Part shown: piece by piece, positions 8,232 to 22,559 of the stretch | Layout of the letters: each line of letters opens with the position of its first letter | Numbering within the stretch: the stretch's first letter is position 1 | NCBI GenBank assembly: GCA_913055795.1 | Contig: CAJXLA010000005.1 | Location: 1-58,253, forward strand | Direction of reading: 5' to 3' | From: an uncultured Alcanivorax sp. | GTDB lineage: Bacteria > Pseudomonadota > Gammaproteobacteria > Pseudomonadales > Alcanivoracaceae | Length of the DNA stretch: 58,253 nucleotides | Made by a program: the position numbers and the translations under genes | The notes under the pieces: model-generated | The model's database searches: none | Told to the model about the DNA's origin: nothing | What the model saw: only the letters and a program-made list of their open reading frames with translations

Positions 8232-9431
8232 ATGGAACGACTCGCCAACAAGCGCATCCTGCTCGGCATTACCGGGGGCATCGCTGCCTACAAGGCGGCA
8301 GAACTGGTGCGACAACTGCGTGACGCCGATGCCGATGTGCAGGTGGTGATGACCGAAGCCGCCTGCGAATTCATTACACCACTTACCATGCAGGCGCTAT
8401 CCGGGCATACCGTTCATACCGATCTGCTGGACCCCCGGGCTGAAGCCGGCATGGGGCATATTGAACTCGCGCGCTGGGCCGATCTGATCCTGATAGCGCC
8501 GGCCTCGGCGGATTTCATGGCGCGTTTTGCCCACGGCCATGGCAATGATCTGCTGAGCACGCTCTGTCTGGCCACGGGCGCGCCCATCGCGGTGGCGCCG
8601 GCCATGAACCAGCAGATGTGGGCCGATCGCGCCACCCAGAAGAATCTGCTGATCCTGCAGGAAAAGGGCGTCCATGTGTTCGGTCCGGGCTCGGGGGATC
8701 AGGCCTGTGGCGAAAACGGCGCGGGCCGGATGCTTGAACCGGAAGAGCTCGCGCAGCACGCAGCCGAGGTTTTTGACTATCAGCTGCTCACCGGCAAGCA
8801 TGTGGTCATTACCGCCGGCCCGTCGCGCGAATCCATTGATCCGGTGCGTTACATCACCAACAAGAGTTCCGGAAAGATGGGGTTTGCCCTGGCCGAAATC
8901 GCCGCGGAAGCCGGCGCGCGCGTGACCCTGATCGCCGGGCCGGTGAATCTGCCCACACCCTCGCGGGTCACGCGTGTGGAGGTCATGACGGCCCGGGAAA
9001 TGTACGACGCCGCCCTGGCCGCCGTCGCCGATGACTGCGCCATCTTCATCGCCACGGCGGCGGTAGCGGATTACCGGCCGGCGGTCACGGCGGATCACAA
9101 GATCAAGAAGTCCACCGAGGAAATTCATCTGACCCTGGTGAAGAACCCGGATATCGTGGCGGCCGTGGCCGGCCATGAACACAAACCCTTCACCGTGGGC
9201 TTCGCTGCGGAGACACAGGACGTGATCGCATCGGCCCGCACCAAGCTGGCCAAAAAAGGCCTGGACATGATCGCCACCAATGATGTCTCGGGCCAGAATG
9301 TAGGTTTCAACAGTGACAACAATGCGGTCACCGTGATCTGGCCGGGCGGACACAAGGTGTTGCCCCTGGCGTCCAAACGCCAGATCGCCAAGCAGTTGAT
9401 CGAGTTGATCGGCATTCGCTACCAGGGTTGA
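8232..9431 (+). CDS. coaBC: Bifunctional phosphopantothenoylcysteine decarboxylase / phosphopantothenate-cysteine ligase
   Basis: This enzyme catalyses two successive steps of coenzyme A synthesis. The 399-aa protein has an N-terminal flavin-dependent CoaC domain (about 1-185) with [11 protein letters not shown], the [14 protein letters not shown] region and the PAMNQQMW substrate-binding motif. The C-terminal CoaB domain (about 190-399) contains [26 protein letters not shown] and the KIKK motif. Length and motifs are standard. dut follows after 13 bp, starting the coaBC-dut-algC-argB-slmA run known from Pseudomonas. Confidence 0.97.
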   Translation: MERLANKRILLGITGGIAAYKAAELVRQLRDADADVQVVMTEAACEFITPLTMQALSGHTVHTDLLDPRAEAGMGHIELARWADLILIAPASADFMARFAHGHGNDLLSTLCLATGAPIAVAPAMNQQMWADRATQKNLLILQEKGVHVFGPGSGDQACGENGAGRMLEPEELAQHAAEVFDYQLLTGKHVVITAGPSRESIDPVRYITNKSSGKMGFALAEIAAEAGARVTLIAGPVNLPTPSRVTRVEVMTAREMYDAALAAVADDCAIFIATAAVADYRPAVTADHKIKKSTEEIHLTLVKNPDIVAAVAGHEHKPFTVGFAAETQDVIASARTKLAKKGLDMIATNDVSGQNVGFNSDNNAVTVIWPGGHKVLPLASKRQIAKQLIELIGIRYQG

Positions 9432-9444
9432 ACGAGGATCGGGG

Positions 9445-9897
9445 ATGAAACTGCAGTATCGGGTACTGGACCCGCGCCTGGGGCGCGATTTCCCGCCACC
9501 GGGCCATGCCACCGCGGGCTCGGCGGGGCTGGATCTGCGCGCCATGGTCCGCGACCCGCTGGCGCTCGCACCCGGAGAATCCGTGCTCGTGCCTTCGGGC
9601 ATCGCCATCTATCTCGAAGACCCGGGCTATGCGGGCATGGTGCTGCCGCGGTCGGGCCTGGGGCATAAACACGGCATTGTGCTGGGCAATCTGGTGGGGT
9701 TGATCGATTCCGATTACCAGGGCGAAATCATGATCTCGTGCTGGAACCGGGGCTCCACGGGTTTCACCGTCGAGCCGGGCGAGCGCATCGCGCAGCTGGT
9801 GGTGGTGCCGGTCATGCAGGTGGAGCTGGAAGCCGTGGACGAATTTTCGGACAGCGAACGCGGCGCCGGCGGTTTCGGCCACAGCGGACGCCAATAA
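9445..9897 (+). CDS. dut: dUTP diphosphatase (dUTPase)
   Basis: Hydrolyses dUTP to dUMP and pyrophosphate, keeping uracil out of DNA and supplying dTMP synthesis. The 150-aa trimeric-type enzyme shows all five motifs in order: [26 protein letters not shown] (catalytic Asp), RIAQLVV and [10 protein letters not shown]. It lies between coaBC (13-bp gap) and algC (18-bp gap), so probably in one transcript. Confidence 0.98.
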   Translation: MKLQYRVLDPRLGRDFPPPGHATAGSAGLDLRAMVRDPLALAPGESVLVPSGIAIYLEDPGYAGMVLPRSGLGHKHGIVLGNLVGLIDSDYQGEIMISCWNRGSTGFTVEPGERIAQLVVVPVMQVELEAVDEFSDSERGAGGFGHSGRQ

Positions 9898-9915
9898 TCA
9901 TCCTCCGGGGGAAGC

Positions 9916-13316
<3,401 letters not shown>

Positions 13317-13326
13317 GGGACAACGC

Positions 13327-13917
13327 ATGAATGAAACCCGACCCTCGCGCAAGGAACAGATTCTGCAGTCGCTGGCGCACATGCTGGAAGCGGAACCGGG
13401 TGAGCGCATTACCACGGCCGGGCTGGCCCGGGAGGTGGGCGTGTCCGAGGCGGCGCTCTACCGGCATTTTCCCAGCAAGGCGAAAATGTTCGAGGGCCTG
13501 ATCACCTTTGTGGAGGAAGCGATCTTTTCGCGGGTGAACCGCATTACCGACGAAACGGAGGGCGCGCTCAATCAGATCGAGCAGATCCTGACGCTGCTGC
13601 TCGGCTTCACCGAGCGCAATCCCGGGATCACGCGACTGCTCACCGGTGACGCGCTGATCGGGGAGAACGAACGCCTGCGCCAGCGCATTCAGCAGTTCTT
13701 CGACCGCCTGGAGAGCCAGCTCAAGCAGATCCTGCGCGATGCCGAGCTGCGGGAAAATCTGCGCACCCGCAGCACGCCGGCGCACACGGCCAATCTGCTG
13801 CTGGCGGTAGCGGAGGGGCATATTGCACGCTTCGTGCGCTCGGGCTTTCGCGATACCCCGAGCAGCGAGTGGACGGAGCAATGGCCGCTGTTACGACCGG
13901 GCATCTTCCGCGAGTAA
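13327..13917 (+). CDS. slmA: Nucleoid occlusion factor SlmA (TetR fold)
   Basis: SlmA binds specific chromosomal sites and blocks FtsZ ring assembly over the nucleoid. The 196-aa protein has an N-terminal TetR-type helix-turn-helix (TTAGLAREVGVSEAALYRHF, about 33-52) followed by FPSKAKMFEGLI and helical dimerisation regions, matching the SlmA/Ttk family in length. The location just after argB is the gene order of Pseudomonas-like genomes. It ends 6 bp from the convergent DUF4124 gene with no visible terminator between them. Confidence 0.93.
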   Translation: MNETRPSRKEQILQSLAHMLEAEPGERITTAGLAREVGVSEAALYRHFPSKAKMFEGLITFVEEAIFSRVNRITDETEGALNQIEQILTLLLGFTERNPGITRLLTGDALIGENERLRQRIQQFFDRLESQLKQILRDAELRENLRTRSTPAHTANLLLAVAEGHIARFVRSGFRDTPSSEWTEQWPLLRPGIFRE

Positions 13918-13923
13918 TCACGC

Positions 13924-14646
13924 TCAGTCGGACGACGACGGCGACGGTTTCGTTGAGCCGGTGTTGCCACTTTCGGTGCCAGCACCGGACCCGCTATCGG
14001 GCGCGATCACCTTGAGCCGCTCAATGATGGGCCTGTATTCCGCGCGGACATCCTGAATGTCCTTCTTGTACTCTTCGATTTCCTTCTTGTACTCCTCGAT
14101 CTGGCTCTGAAAGTGATCAATGGAGTCCTGAACGGACTTGGGCACCTGGTCACCGCGACGCTCGAATTCCGCGGCATTGCTCACCTCGCGGTCGAGCTTT
14201 TCCTTGACACCCTCCAGCGAGTTGCGAGTATAGCTGATGTTCACTTCCAGTGCCTCGATCTGGCGATCGCGCGCGCGGCGAGCGTCGCCGGGGCCGGCAT
14301 AGAGACGCAGCAGTTTCTCGTCTCGTTTCTGCTGTTGCTTTTGCTCGCGCTTGCGTTCCTTTTCCTCCTTGAGCTCCTGTCGCTCCTGCTGGGTCAAAGC
14401 CGGCTCAACCGTGCGAATGACCCGGCCGTTGCGATTAAGCACTTCATAACCTTGCTGGATCGCCTCGTCCGTCAGGGAGCTGCTGATGGAGGTGCTGCCA
14501 TCCTCGCGTTCATAGCGGAAGACCGCGCCCGGCGGCACATCGCGCTGGCCCTTGTTGTCCTGCTGCTGTGCGCCCGTCCACACCGGGGCGGCGGTCAGGA
14601 CGCACAACAGGAGGCCAGGCAGGAGGTTCAAGCGCATGGGCGTCAC
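13924..14646 (-). CDS. Exported DUF4124-type coiled-coil protein
   Basis: A 240-aa protein with a signal peptide ([20 protein letters not shown], from residue 4). A short DUF4124-like unit follows ([22 protein letters not shown], residues about 41-62). The rest is a long charged coiled coil (about 83-220) and a Ser/Gly/Asp tail. The coil contains a tandem [14 protein letters not shown] repeat. Probably periplasmic; no enzymatic motif. The GTG start at 14646 overlaps the pyrE stop (GTGA), the same junction type as rph/pyrE, which suggests translational coupling. An ATG at 14637 is the alternative start. Confidence 0.75.
   Translation of the reverse strand: MTPMRLNLLPGLLLCVLTAAPVWTGAQQQDNKGQRDVPPGAVFRYEREDGSTSISSSLTDEAIQQGYEVLNRNGRVIRTVEPALTQQERQELKEEKERKREQKQQQKRDEKLLRLYAGPGDARRARDRQIEALEVNISYTRNSLEGVKEKLDREVSNAAEFERRGDQVPKSVQDSIDHFQSQIEEYKKEIEEYKKDIQDVRAEYRPIIERLKVIAPDSGSGAGTESGNTGSTKPSPSSSD
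14061..14100 (-). repeat. In-gene 21-bp tandem duplication
   Basis: CCTTCTTGTACTCTTCGAT (14061-14079) recurs with one change at 14082-14100, a 21-bp period. It encodes the repeated EEYKK heptads of the coiled coil in the DUF4124 protein. Confidence 0.9.
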
Positions 14647-15287
14647 TCGGTTCCGTGGGCCCGGCGATACACTTGCATGCCTTCCAGGCCCGGGTTCGTG
14701 GCGTCGTGGTTTTCCAGATACCGGATGATATCCACCATACCCACTATATGTCCGACAGGCACGCCCAGGCTGTGTTCCACTTCCTCGATGGCGGAGGCGT
14801 CGCCCCGGCCACGCTCCTGACGGTCCAGCGCCACAAAGACCCCGGCGAGCCCAGCGGGACTATCGGCCAGCAGCTCCGCCACATCCCGGATAGCCGTGCC
14901 AGCGGTAATGACATCGTCAATCACCAGCACTCGCCCGGCCAGCGGCGCGCCCACAATGTTGCCACCCTCGCCATGATCCTTGGCTTCCTTGCGGTCGAAG
15001 GCCCAGGGATAGTCCCGACCGTATTCTTCAGCCAGCGCCATGGCCACCGCCGCCACCAGGGGAATACCCTTGTAGGCGGGGCCAAAGAGCATATCGAAGT
15101 CTTGCTCGCTGTCCACAATGGCCCGGGCATAGAAGCGCCCCAGCCGTGCCAGCGCATCACCGGTATGAAAGACGCCCGCGTTGAAGAAATAGGGGCTGAT
15201 GCGCCCGGACTTCAGGGTGAACTCCCCGAAGCCCAGCGCACCACGCTCCAGCGCGAAACGGATGAATGCCTCTTGATAGTCTTTCAC
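14643..15287 (-). CDS. pyrE: Orotate phosphoribosyltransferase
   Basis: Joins orotate to PRPP to make OMP in pyrimidine synthesis. The 214-aa protein has [14 protein letters not shown], the [15 protein letters not shown] loop, the [21 protein letters not shown] flexible region and the PRPP-binding motif [13 protein letters not shown]. It starts with GTG, overlapping the rph stop by four bases (GTGA). rph-pyrE is a classic pair. Confidence 0.97.
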   Translation of the reverse strand: MKDYQEAFIRFALERGALGFGEFTLKSGRISPYFFNAGVFHTGDALARLGRFYARAIVDSEQDFDMLFGPAYKGIPLVAAVAMALAEEYGRDYPWAFDRKEAKDHGEGGNIVGAPLAGRVLVIDDVITAGTAIRDVAELLADSPAGLAGVFVALDRQERGRGDASAIEEVEHSLGVPVGHIVGMVDIIRYLENHDATNPGLEGMQVYRRAHGTE

Positions 15288-16000
15288 CAGCCCAGGATAT
15301 GTTGCTGTTTCTGAATGATTTCGCCGATCCCCTTCTCGGCCAGTTCCAGCATGGTCACCGATTGCTCCCGGGTAAAGGGCTCCGCCTCGGCGCTGCCCTG
15401 GATCTCGATAAACCCGCCCTGCTGGTTCATGACCACATTCATGTCGGTATCCGCCACCGAGTCCTCGTCATAGTCGAGATCGAGCACGGGCTGGTTCTGG
15501 TACACCCCCACGGATACCGAGCCCACCAGCCCCAGCAACGGATCCTCTTTGACCTGACCTTTTTCCAGCATGACATTGATGGCGTCCACCAGCGCCACAC
15601 AGGCGCCCGAAATCGAGGCGGTGCGTGTGCCGCCGTCCGCCTGGAGCACGTCACAGTCCAGGGTAATGGTATTTTCGCCCAGGCGCTTGAGATCCACGGC
15701 CGCGCGCAGCGAACGTCCGATCAGCCGCTGGATCTCCACCGTGCGTCCCCCCTGCTTGCCCCGGGCGGCCTCCCGCCCGGAGCGGGTATGGGTGGAGCGC
15801 GGCAGCATGCCGTATTCGGCGGTCAGCCAGCCCTTGCCCTGGCCCTTGAGAAAGCGCGGCACGCCCGGCTCCACCGAGGCGGTACAGAGCACGCGGGTTT
15901 CACCAAAGGACACGAGCACACTGCCTTCGGCGTGCTTGGTAAACTGCCGGGTAAATTCCACGGGACGTAGTTGATCCGCTTCGCGGCCTGAGGGTCGCAT
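15284..16000 (-). CDS. rph: Ribonuclease PH
   Basis: A phosphorolytic 3'-to-5' exoribonuclease that trims tRNA precursors and other RNA 3' ends. The 238-aa protein starts [18 protein letters not shown], like other RNase PH proteins. It contains [32 protein letters not shown] and [16 protein letters not shown]. The start at 16000 has AGGAG five bases upstream; in-frame ATGs further upstream are not family-like. It is divergent from yicC. A TACAAT hexamer (minus strand, 16032-16037) is a candidate -10 box. Confidence 0.97.
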   Translation of the reverse strand: MRPSGREADQLRPVEFTRQFTKHAEGSVLVSFGETRVLCTASVEPGVPRFLKGQGKGWLTAEYGMLPRSTHTRSGREAARGKQGGRTVEIQRLIGRSLRAAVDLKRLGENTITLDCDVLQADGGTRTASISGACVALVDAINVMLEKGQVKEDPLLGLVGSVSVGVYQNQPVLDLDYDEDSVADTDMNVVMNQQGGFIEIQGSAEAEPFTREQSVTMLELAEKGIGEIIQKQQHILGW

Positions 16001-16138
16001 GCTCGCTCCTGTAGCGTTGGTAGGACGCGCCATTGTAGCCAAGGCTCGCGCGCTCTGCACGGCGCATGAATTCCGGCAGCGGTGTCTGTAAAATGCCGCT
16101 TTTCGCGTCAATGCGGGCTCGTCGCGCAGGAGCAGGCC

Positions 16139-17643
<1,505 letters not shown>

Positions 17644-17672
17644 AATGGTCGCCCCGATACAGGAGAACCGAA

Positions 17673-17957
17673 ATGGCACGCGTTACCGTTGAAGATTGTC
17701 TGGAACGGCTCGATAACCGCTTCGAGCTGGTACTGGTGGGCAGCAAGCGTGCTCGTCAACTCCAGACCGGTGGCAAGGAACCCCGGGTGGGCTGGGAGAA
17801 CGACAAGCCCACGGTAGTGGCCCTGCGCGAGATCGCCGAGGGGCTGACCAGCTCCGAATCGCTGGAAAGCGAGGCCGCGGCCGGGGCCCAGGAATCCGAA
17901 AGCGGCGAAGCCGTGGACGAACTGGCCCTGCTTACGGAAGCACTGGGCGAGCAATAA
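17673..17957 (+). CDS. rpoZ: RNA polymerase omega subunit
   Basis: The 94-aa protein starts [20 protein letters not shown] and carries ASKRARQL-like [13 protein letters not shown] and [13 protein letters not shown]. Omega helps assemble RNA polymerase through beta-prime and contributes to a (p)ppGpp binding site. A clear AGGAGA ribosome site precedes it. spoT lies downstream in the usual order. Confidence 0.97.
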   Translation: MARVTVEDCLERLDNRFELVLVGSKRARQLQTGGKEPRVGWENDKPTVVALREIAEGLTSSESLESEAAAGAQESESGEAVDELALLTEALGEQ

Positions 17958-18055
17958 GCGGGCGGGCGCGGTGCGCGCCCAACCCGGCCCCCTTGCGGCG
18001 TCAGCTCCAGGCTTGCCCTGTATGCATCCGAGACTTCGACCCTTGGCGCACGCTA

Positions 18056-20176
18056 TTGCCCTCCATTGAACCCCTCGTCAAACGGCTGAAAAGCTACCTG
18101 GACGACGATCAGATTGATCAGGTCGTGCGCGCCTTCGATTACGCGCAACAGGCCCACGAGGGCCAGTACCGGCGCACCGGTGATCCCTATATCACGCATC
18201 CGCTCGCGGTCGCGCATATCCTCACCGACATGCACATGGATCATGAATCGCTCATGGCCGCCATGCTCCATGACGTCATCGAGGATACCGCCACCAGCAA
18301 GCGCGAACTCGCTTCGCTGTTCAGCTCGGGGGTGGCCGAGCTGGTCGACGGTGTGTCCAAGATCGACCAGATCGAATTCGAGTCGCGCGCCGAACAGCAG
18401 GCGGAAAACCTGCGCAAGATGATGCTGGCCATGACCCGCGATATCCGGGTGGTACTGGTCAAACTCGCCGACCGGCTGCACAACATGCGCACCCTGCACG
18501 CCATGCCGCCGGAAAAACGCAAGCGCATCGCCAACGAAACCCTGGAAATCTACGCGCCCATCGCCAATCGTCTGGGCATGTACAACATGCGCGTGGAATA
18601 CGAGGATCTGGGCTTCAATGCGCTCTATCCCATGCGCGCGGAACGCATCGCCCGGGCGGTCAAGCAGGCGCGCGGGCACCGCAAGGAAATCCTGCGCCAG
18701 CTGCAGGCGAGCATCGAACACTGCCTGGAACAGGAGGGCATCGAGGGTCGGGTGCTGGGCCGGGAGAAACACCTCTACAGCATCTATACCAAGATGAAGG
18801 AACAGCGCAAGCCGTTTGCCGAGATCATGGATGTCTACGGCTTTCGCATCATTGTCGACCGCGTGGACAGCTGCTATCGCGTGCTGGGGGCGGTGCACAA
18901 CTACTACACCCCCATTCCGGGCCGATTCAAGGACTATATCGCCATTCCCAAGACCAACGGCTACCAGGCGCTGCACACCACCCTCAAGGCACACACGGGG
19001 CTGCCGCTGGAGATCCAGATCCGCACCGAGGAAATGGAGGCCATGGCCAACAACGGCATTGCCGCGCACTGGCTCTACAAAGCGGACGAGGACGAGCAGG
19101 GCAGCGGCGCCCCGGGACGCGCCCAGGCCTGGATGAACCGGCTGCTGGAAATGCAGCAGAAGGCCGGCAACTCCATGGAGTTCATCGAGAACGTCAAGGT
19201 GGATCTCTTCCCCGACGAGGTCTATATCTTTACACCCAAGGGCGAAATCAAGGAACTGCCCAACGGCGCCACGCCCGTCGACTTCGCCTATGCCGTGCAC
19301 ACCACTGTGGGCAACACCTGTGTCGCCGCGCAGATCGACGGCCGGCTGGCGGCGCTGTCCACGCCCCTGGAATCCGGGCAGACGGTCAAGATCATTCGCG
19401 CATCGAACGCCCGGCCCAGTCCGGGCTGGCTCAACTTCGTGGTCACCGGCAAGGCACGCTCCAACATACGGCATTTTCTCAAGCACCAGCGCCGCGAGGA
19501 CTCGGTGCAGCTGGGTGAGCGGCTGCTGGAAAAAGCGCTGGCCGAACATGATCTTGATATCAATGATCTGCCCATTGAACGCGTGGTGGCGGAACTGGCC
19601 AGCAATCAGTACGCGTCCCTGGATGACCTGCTGGAGGATATCGGCCTGGGCAACCGGCTCGCGCCGCTGGTGGCACGCAAGCTCGCGGGCTATCCGGAGA
19701 GCGAGCAGGGCGGCGCCACCTCGGACGGCAAGCCCCTGGCCATCCGGGGCACGGAGGGACTGCTGGTGACCTATGCCAAGTGCTGCCATCCGCTGCCGGG
19801 CGACAACATCATCGGCCATCTCAGTGCCGGGCGCGGCATTGTGGTCCACCGCGACAACTGCAAGAATCTGCTGTCCGAAATGCGCGACAACCCGGAGAAG
19901 GCGCTGGCGCTGCACTGGGATTCGGACGTGGATCAGGAATTCAGTGCCGCGCTGCGCATTGAACTGGTCAACAAGAAAGGGGTGCTGGCTACGCTGGCCA
20001 CGCATTTGTCCGAGCTGGGCTCGAACATCGAAACCATTACCATGGCGGAGAAGGACGCCACCCTGACCATCATCCATGTCACCGCCACGGTGCGGGACCG
20101 GGTGCACATGGCGCGGATCATCAAACGCATTCGCACCCTGCCCAATGTGGTCCGGGTCAGCCGTCTGACCGCCTGA
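18056..20176 (+). CDS. spoT: Bifunctional (p)ppGpp synthetase/hydrolase SpoT
   Basis: Makes and degrades the alarmone (p)ppGpp. The 706-aa protein has an HD hydrolase domain ([30 protein letters not shown] written here as HDVIED within about 45-75), a RelA/SpoT synthetase domain ([10 protein letters not shown] and [19 protein letters not shown]), a TGS domain ([20 protein letters not shown]), a zinc/helical region with [10 protein letters not shown] and a C-terminal ACT domain. I place the start at the TTG at 18056, giving [15 protein letters not shown], because it matches Pseudomonas-type SpoT starts. The first in-frame ATG lies inside the HD domain, and no strong ribosome site is visible. 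Confidence 0.95.
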   Translation: MPSIEPLVKRLKSYLDDDQIDQVVRAFDYAQQAHEGQYRRTGDPYITHPLAVAHILTDMHMDHESLMAAMLHDVIEDTATSKRELASLFSSGVAELVDGVSKIDQIEFESRAEQQAENLRKMMLAMTRDIRVVLVKLADRLHNMRTLHAMPPEKRKRIANETLEIYAPIANRLGMYNMRVEYEDLGFNALYPMRAERIARAVKQARGHRKEILRQLQASIEHCLEQEGIEGRVLGREKHLYSIYTKMKEQRKPFAEIMDVYGFRIIVDRVDSCYRVLGAVHNYYTPIPGRFKDYIAIPKTNGYQALHTTLKAHTGLPLEIQIRTEEMEAMANNGIAAHWLYKADEDEQGSGAPGRAQAWMNRLLEMQQKAGNSMEFIENVKVDLFPDEVYIFTPKGEIKELPNGATPVDFAYAVHTTVGNTCVAAQIDGRLAALSTPLESGQTVKIIRASNARPSPGWLNFVVTGKARSNIRHFLKHQRREDSVQLGERLLEKALAEHDLDINDLPIERVVAELASNQYASLDDLLEDIGLGNRLAPLVARKLAGYPESEQGGATSDGKPLAIRGTEGLLVTYAKCCHPLPGDNIIGHLSAGRGIVVHRDNCKNLLSEMRDNPEKALALHWDSDVDQEFSAALRIELVNKKGVLATLATHLSELGSNIETITMAEKDATLTIIHVTATVRDRVHMARIIKRIRTLPNVVRVSRLTA

Positions 20177-20213
20177 ACCGGGGCAAGCGCCCCCGACCCG
20201 TGAGGTTGTGAAA

Positions 20214-20600
20214 ATGCCCAATCGCTCCGTTATCCAGACTGATCAGGCGCCCGAGGCCATTGGTCCCTACTCCCAGGCCATCAAGGTGGGCGATACCGTC
20301 TATCTCAGCGGCCAGATCCCGCTGGTCCCGTCCACCATGACCCTGGTGGACGGCGACATGGACGCGCAGATCCGTCAGGTGTTCGACAACCTGGCGTCGG
20401 TGTGCGAGGCCGCCGGCGGTGCGCTGCGCAATATCGTCAAACTCAACATCTACCTCACCGACCTGAGCCATTTCGGCCTGGTCAATGACTTGATGAGTGC
20501 CTACCTGGATCAGCCCTATCCCGCACGGGCAGCCATTGGCGTAGCGGAATTGCCCAAGGGGGCCGGTGTGGAGATGGATGCGGTTATGGTGATTGACTGA
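20214..20600 (+). CDS. ridA: RidA family enamine/imine deaminase
   Basis: RidA removes reactive enamine or imine intermediates made by PLP enzymes. The 128-aa protein has [21 protein letters not shown], a central [12 protein letters not shown] strand and the active-site segment [20 protein letters not shown] with the conserved Arg and Glu. I chose the ATG at 20214, eight bases after GAGG. A GTG at 20208 would add two residues. It follows spoT by 37 bp, the usual order. Confidence 0.96.
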   Translation: MPNRSVIQTDQAPEAIGPYSQAIKVGDTVYLSGQIPLVPSTMTLVDGDMDAQIRQVFDNLASVCEAAGGALRNIVKLNIYLTDLSHFGLVNDLMSAYLDQPYPARAAIGVAELPKGAGVEMDAVMVID

Positions 20601-20624
20601 GTGATCAGTCGATGACCAGTCAAA

Positions 20625-20719
20625 AGCCGAAAGACGCAAGCCCAAAGAAAAAATGAGCGGGCCGCGCTCCGCGCGGCCCGGCTTTATCTCTTTCATCTTT
20701 CATCTTTCATCTTTCGGCT
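20625..20719. repeat. Purine/pyrimidine-armed inverted repeat B with GC hairpin (ridA / epimerase junction)
   Basis: The left arm is purine-rich (AGCCGAAAGACGCAAGCCC, then AAAGAAAAAATGAG). The core is a perfect 9-bp stem, GGGCCGCGC/GCGCGGCCC (20659-20679), with loop TCC. The right arm is pyrimidine-rich with three tandem copies of TCTTTCA and ends TCTTTCGGCT, the complement of the left end. Read on either strand it is a GC hairpin followed by a pyrimidine tract, so it should act as a two-way terminator. The right arm overlaps the last codons and stop of the convergent gene. Confidence 0.8.
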
Positions 20720-21541
20720 GGTACGAAGCACCTCTTCGTACCCTGTCCGATAATCCGGATACCGAAGCTCGAAATCCGATTCCTCGATATAGCGGCTGCG
20801 CACGCGCTTGCCCGCCGGTGAACCCTCCAGGGGCAAATCAAGGGGCCGGCCCAGCTGCTCGCCCAGCCAGTTCAGCACCTCGTAATTGAGCACCGGATGA
20901 CGGTCGGTACCCACTACCAGCGAGGGCTGCATCTCGCCCGCCAGCCAGTGCTCACCCAGCCACCTCAGCAGGCGCACGCAATCGGTGCGGTGAATGCGGT
21001 TGCTCCAGCGCAGCGTGGGCGGTTCTTCGCCCTCGTGGATGGCTTCCGCCTGCCGCACCAGGCGCTGACTGTCCGGCCCGTAAATGCCGCTGAAACGCAC
21101 CACTGTGGCCAGCGAGCGGATGGAGATTTCCTCTTCCGCGGCCAGAAGAATCCGGCCATTGTAGCGAGGCGGGCTCGGCGGCGTATCCTCGTCCACTTGC
21201 GCTTCATCATCGCCGTAAACAGCGGTACTGGAGACAAAGATCACGGGTGGCAATGGCTGCTGGCGGGCCAGTTGATCCAGCAGACGCTGCGGCGCGCCCA
21301 GAAAGGCGCGACTGTAGCCCTGCTCGGAACGCTCGCCGGGTGTGAGAATGATATAGACCAGATCCACCCGGTCGGGCGGTAGCAACACCGCGCCGTCGTT
21401 CAGGTCGCAGGAATAGAGATCAATCCCTTCCGGCGCTTCATTGCCGCGGCGAATGGCGCTGACGCGCTGACCCGCATCGCGCCACTCAACCGCCAGGGGC
21501 CGGCCCAGATCGCCCAGGCCGGCTATCAGAATGTGAGCCAC
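20693..21541 (-). CDS. NAD(P)-binding epimerase/SDR-like protein (YeeZ-like)
   Basis: A 282-aa Rossmann protein starting MAHILIAGLGDLGRPLAVEW. It has the extended-SDR features VIFVSSTAVYGDD and VVRFSGIYGP, and an IHRTDCVRLLRWL segment near the C-terminal domain. The catalytic YxxxK of true epimerases is not obvious after the YGDD segment, so its reaction is uncertain. It resembles the YeeZ/GDP-sugar-epimerase-like group of unknown substrate. Its last residues (RKMKDER) are encoded by the pyrimidine arm of repeat B. It is divergent from oxyR, 103 bp away. Confidence 0.8.
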   Translation of the reverse strand: MAHILIAGLGDLGRPLAVEWRDAGQRVSAIRRGNEAPEGIDLYSCDLNDGAVLLPPDRVDLVYIILTPGERSEQGYSRAFLGAPQRLLDQLARQQPLPPVIFVSSTAVYGDDEAQVDEDTPPSPPRYNGRILLAAEEEISIRSLATVVRFSGIYGPDSQRLVRQAEAIHEGEEPPTLRWSNRIHRTDCVRLLRWLGEHWLAGEMQPSLVVGTDRHPVLNYEVLNWLGEQLGRPLDLPLEGSPAGKRVRSRYIEESDFELRYPDYRTGYEEVLRTSRKMKDER

Positions 21542-21644
21542 TGCATTTCTCCTCTGCGGGCCCCGGAATCAACCGCTCAAACAGGGTCCATTCAGCGTTT
21601 CCGGGGGCTTTACTTTGCCGACATAAAGGCTACCTTATGACAGC

Positions 21645-22559
21645 ATGACACTGACAGAATTACGCTATCTCGTCGCCCTCGCCCGCGAACGCCATTTCGG
21701 CCGCGCGGCCGAGGCCAGCCATGTGAGCCAGCCCACGCTCAGCGCCGCCATCCGCAAGCTGGAGGAGGAGCTGGGCATGCCGCTGTTCGAACGCCGTCCG
21801 CGCGAGGTCAAGGTCTCGCCGGAGGCGGAGGCGCTGGTCGCCCAGGCCCAGCGCATTCTCGAACAGGTTGAGCAGCTGGAACAGATGGCCCATGAACGCC
21901 ATGACCAGCTGGGCTCGCCGCTGCGCGTGGGCGCCATCTTCACGGTCGCGCCCTATCTTCTGCCGGTGCTCGTACCCCGCGTACGCGAGGAAGCGCCGGA
22001 GATGCCGCTCTTCATCGAGGAAAACTACACCCATGTGCTGCGCACCAAGCTCGAGCGCGGCGATCTGGACGCGATCATCGTGGCGCTGCCCTTTTCGGGC
22101 GGCGGACTGGTGCGCGCGCGGCTCTATGAAGAGTCGTTCTCGGTGCTGCTGCCCGCGGATCATCCCTGGACCGCCCAGGAGACCATAACCCCGGACCAGC
22201 TGCTGGACGAAACCCTGTTGCTGCTGGGTGAGGGCCACTGCTTCCGTGATCAGGTGCTGGAACTGTGTCCCGCCATTGATTCCGAGCGCCAGAAGAACCT
22301 GGTCCAGATCGAGGGCGGGTCGCTGGAGACGCTGCGGCACATGGTCGCTTCGGGCATGGGCATTACGGTTTTGCCGGACTCGGCCGTCCATCACAACAAC
22401 TATGAAAGCGGTACCTTCGCCGTACGGCCCTTTGTGCAACCGGCGCCGTCACGCACCATTGCGCTGGTCTGGCGCGACAGCTTCCCGCGCCCGCGGGCCA
22501 TCGAAGTACTGCGCCAGGCCGTGCCGAAGGAGGGGCTGATCCCGGGCGCGCTGGGCTGA
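21645..22559 (+). CDS. oxyR: Hydrogen-peroxide-sensing LysR-type regulator OxyR
   Basis: A 304-aa LysR-family activator with an N-terminal winged helix (LARERHFGRAAEASHVSQPT, about 11-30) and an effector domain. The redox pair is present at exactly the canonical numbering: Cys199 in GEGHCFRDQ and Cys208 in VLELC. This strongly supports OxyR, which turns on catalase and peroxidase genes when the disulfide forms. Its stop overlaps the recG start (TGATG), the oxyR-recG pairing also seen in Pseudomonas. Confidence 0.95.
   Translation: MTLTELRYLVALARERHFGRAAEASHVSQPTLSAAIRKLEEELGMPLFERRPREVKVSPEAEALVAQAQRILEQVEQLEQMAHERHDQLGSPLRVGAIFTVAPYLLPVLVPRVREEAPEMPLFIEENYTHVLRTKLERGDLDAIIVALPFSGGGLVRARLYEESFSVLLPADHPWTAQETITPDQLLDETLLLLGEGHCFRDQVLELCPAIDSERQKNLVQIEGGSLETLRHMVASGMGITVLPDSAVHHNNYESGTFAVRPFVQPAPSRTIALVWRDSFPRPRAIEVLRQAVPKEGLIPGALG

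Noticed and set aside
18053-20221. A 722-codon open frame antisense to spoT, with similar long antisense frames over hyuA, coaBC, algC and the acyl-CoA dehydrogenase
   Set aside because: High GC removes stop codons from the opposite frames. The translations are rich in Arg/His/Gly/Gln without family motifs, while the sense frames are clear conserved proteins.
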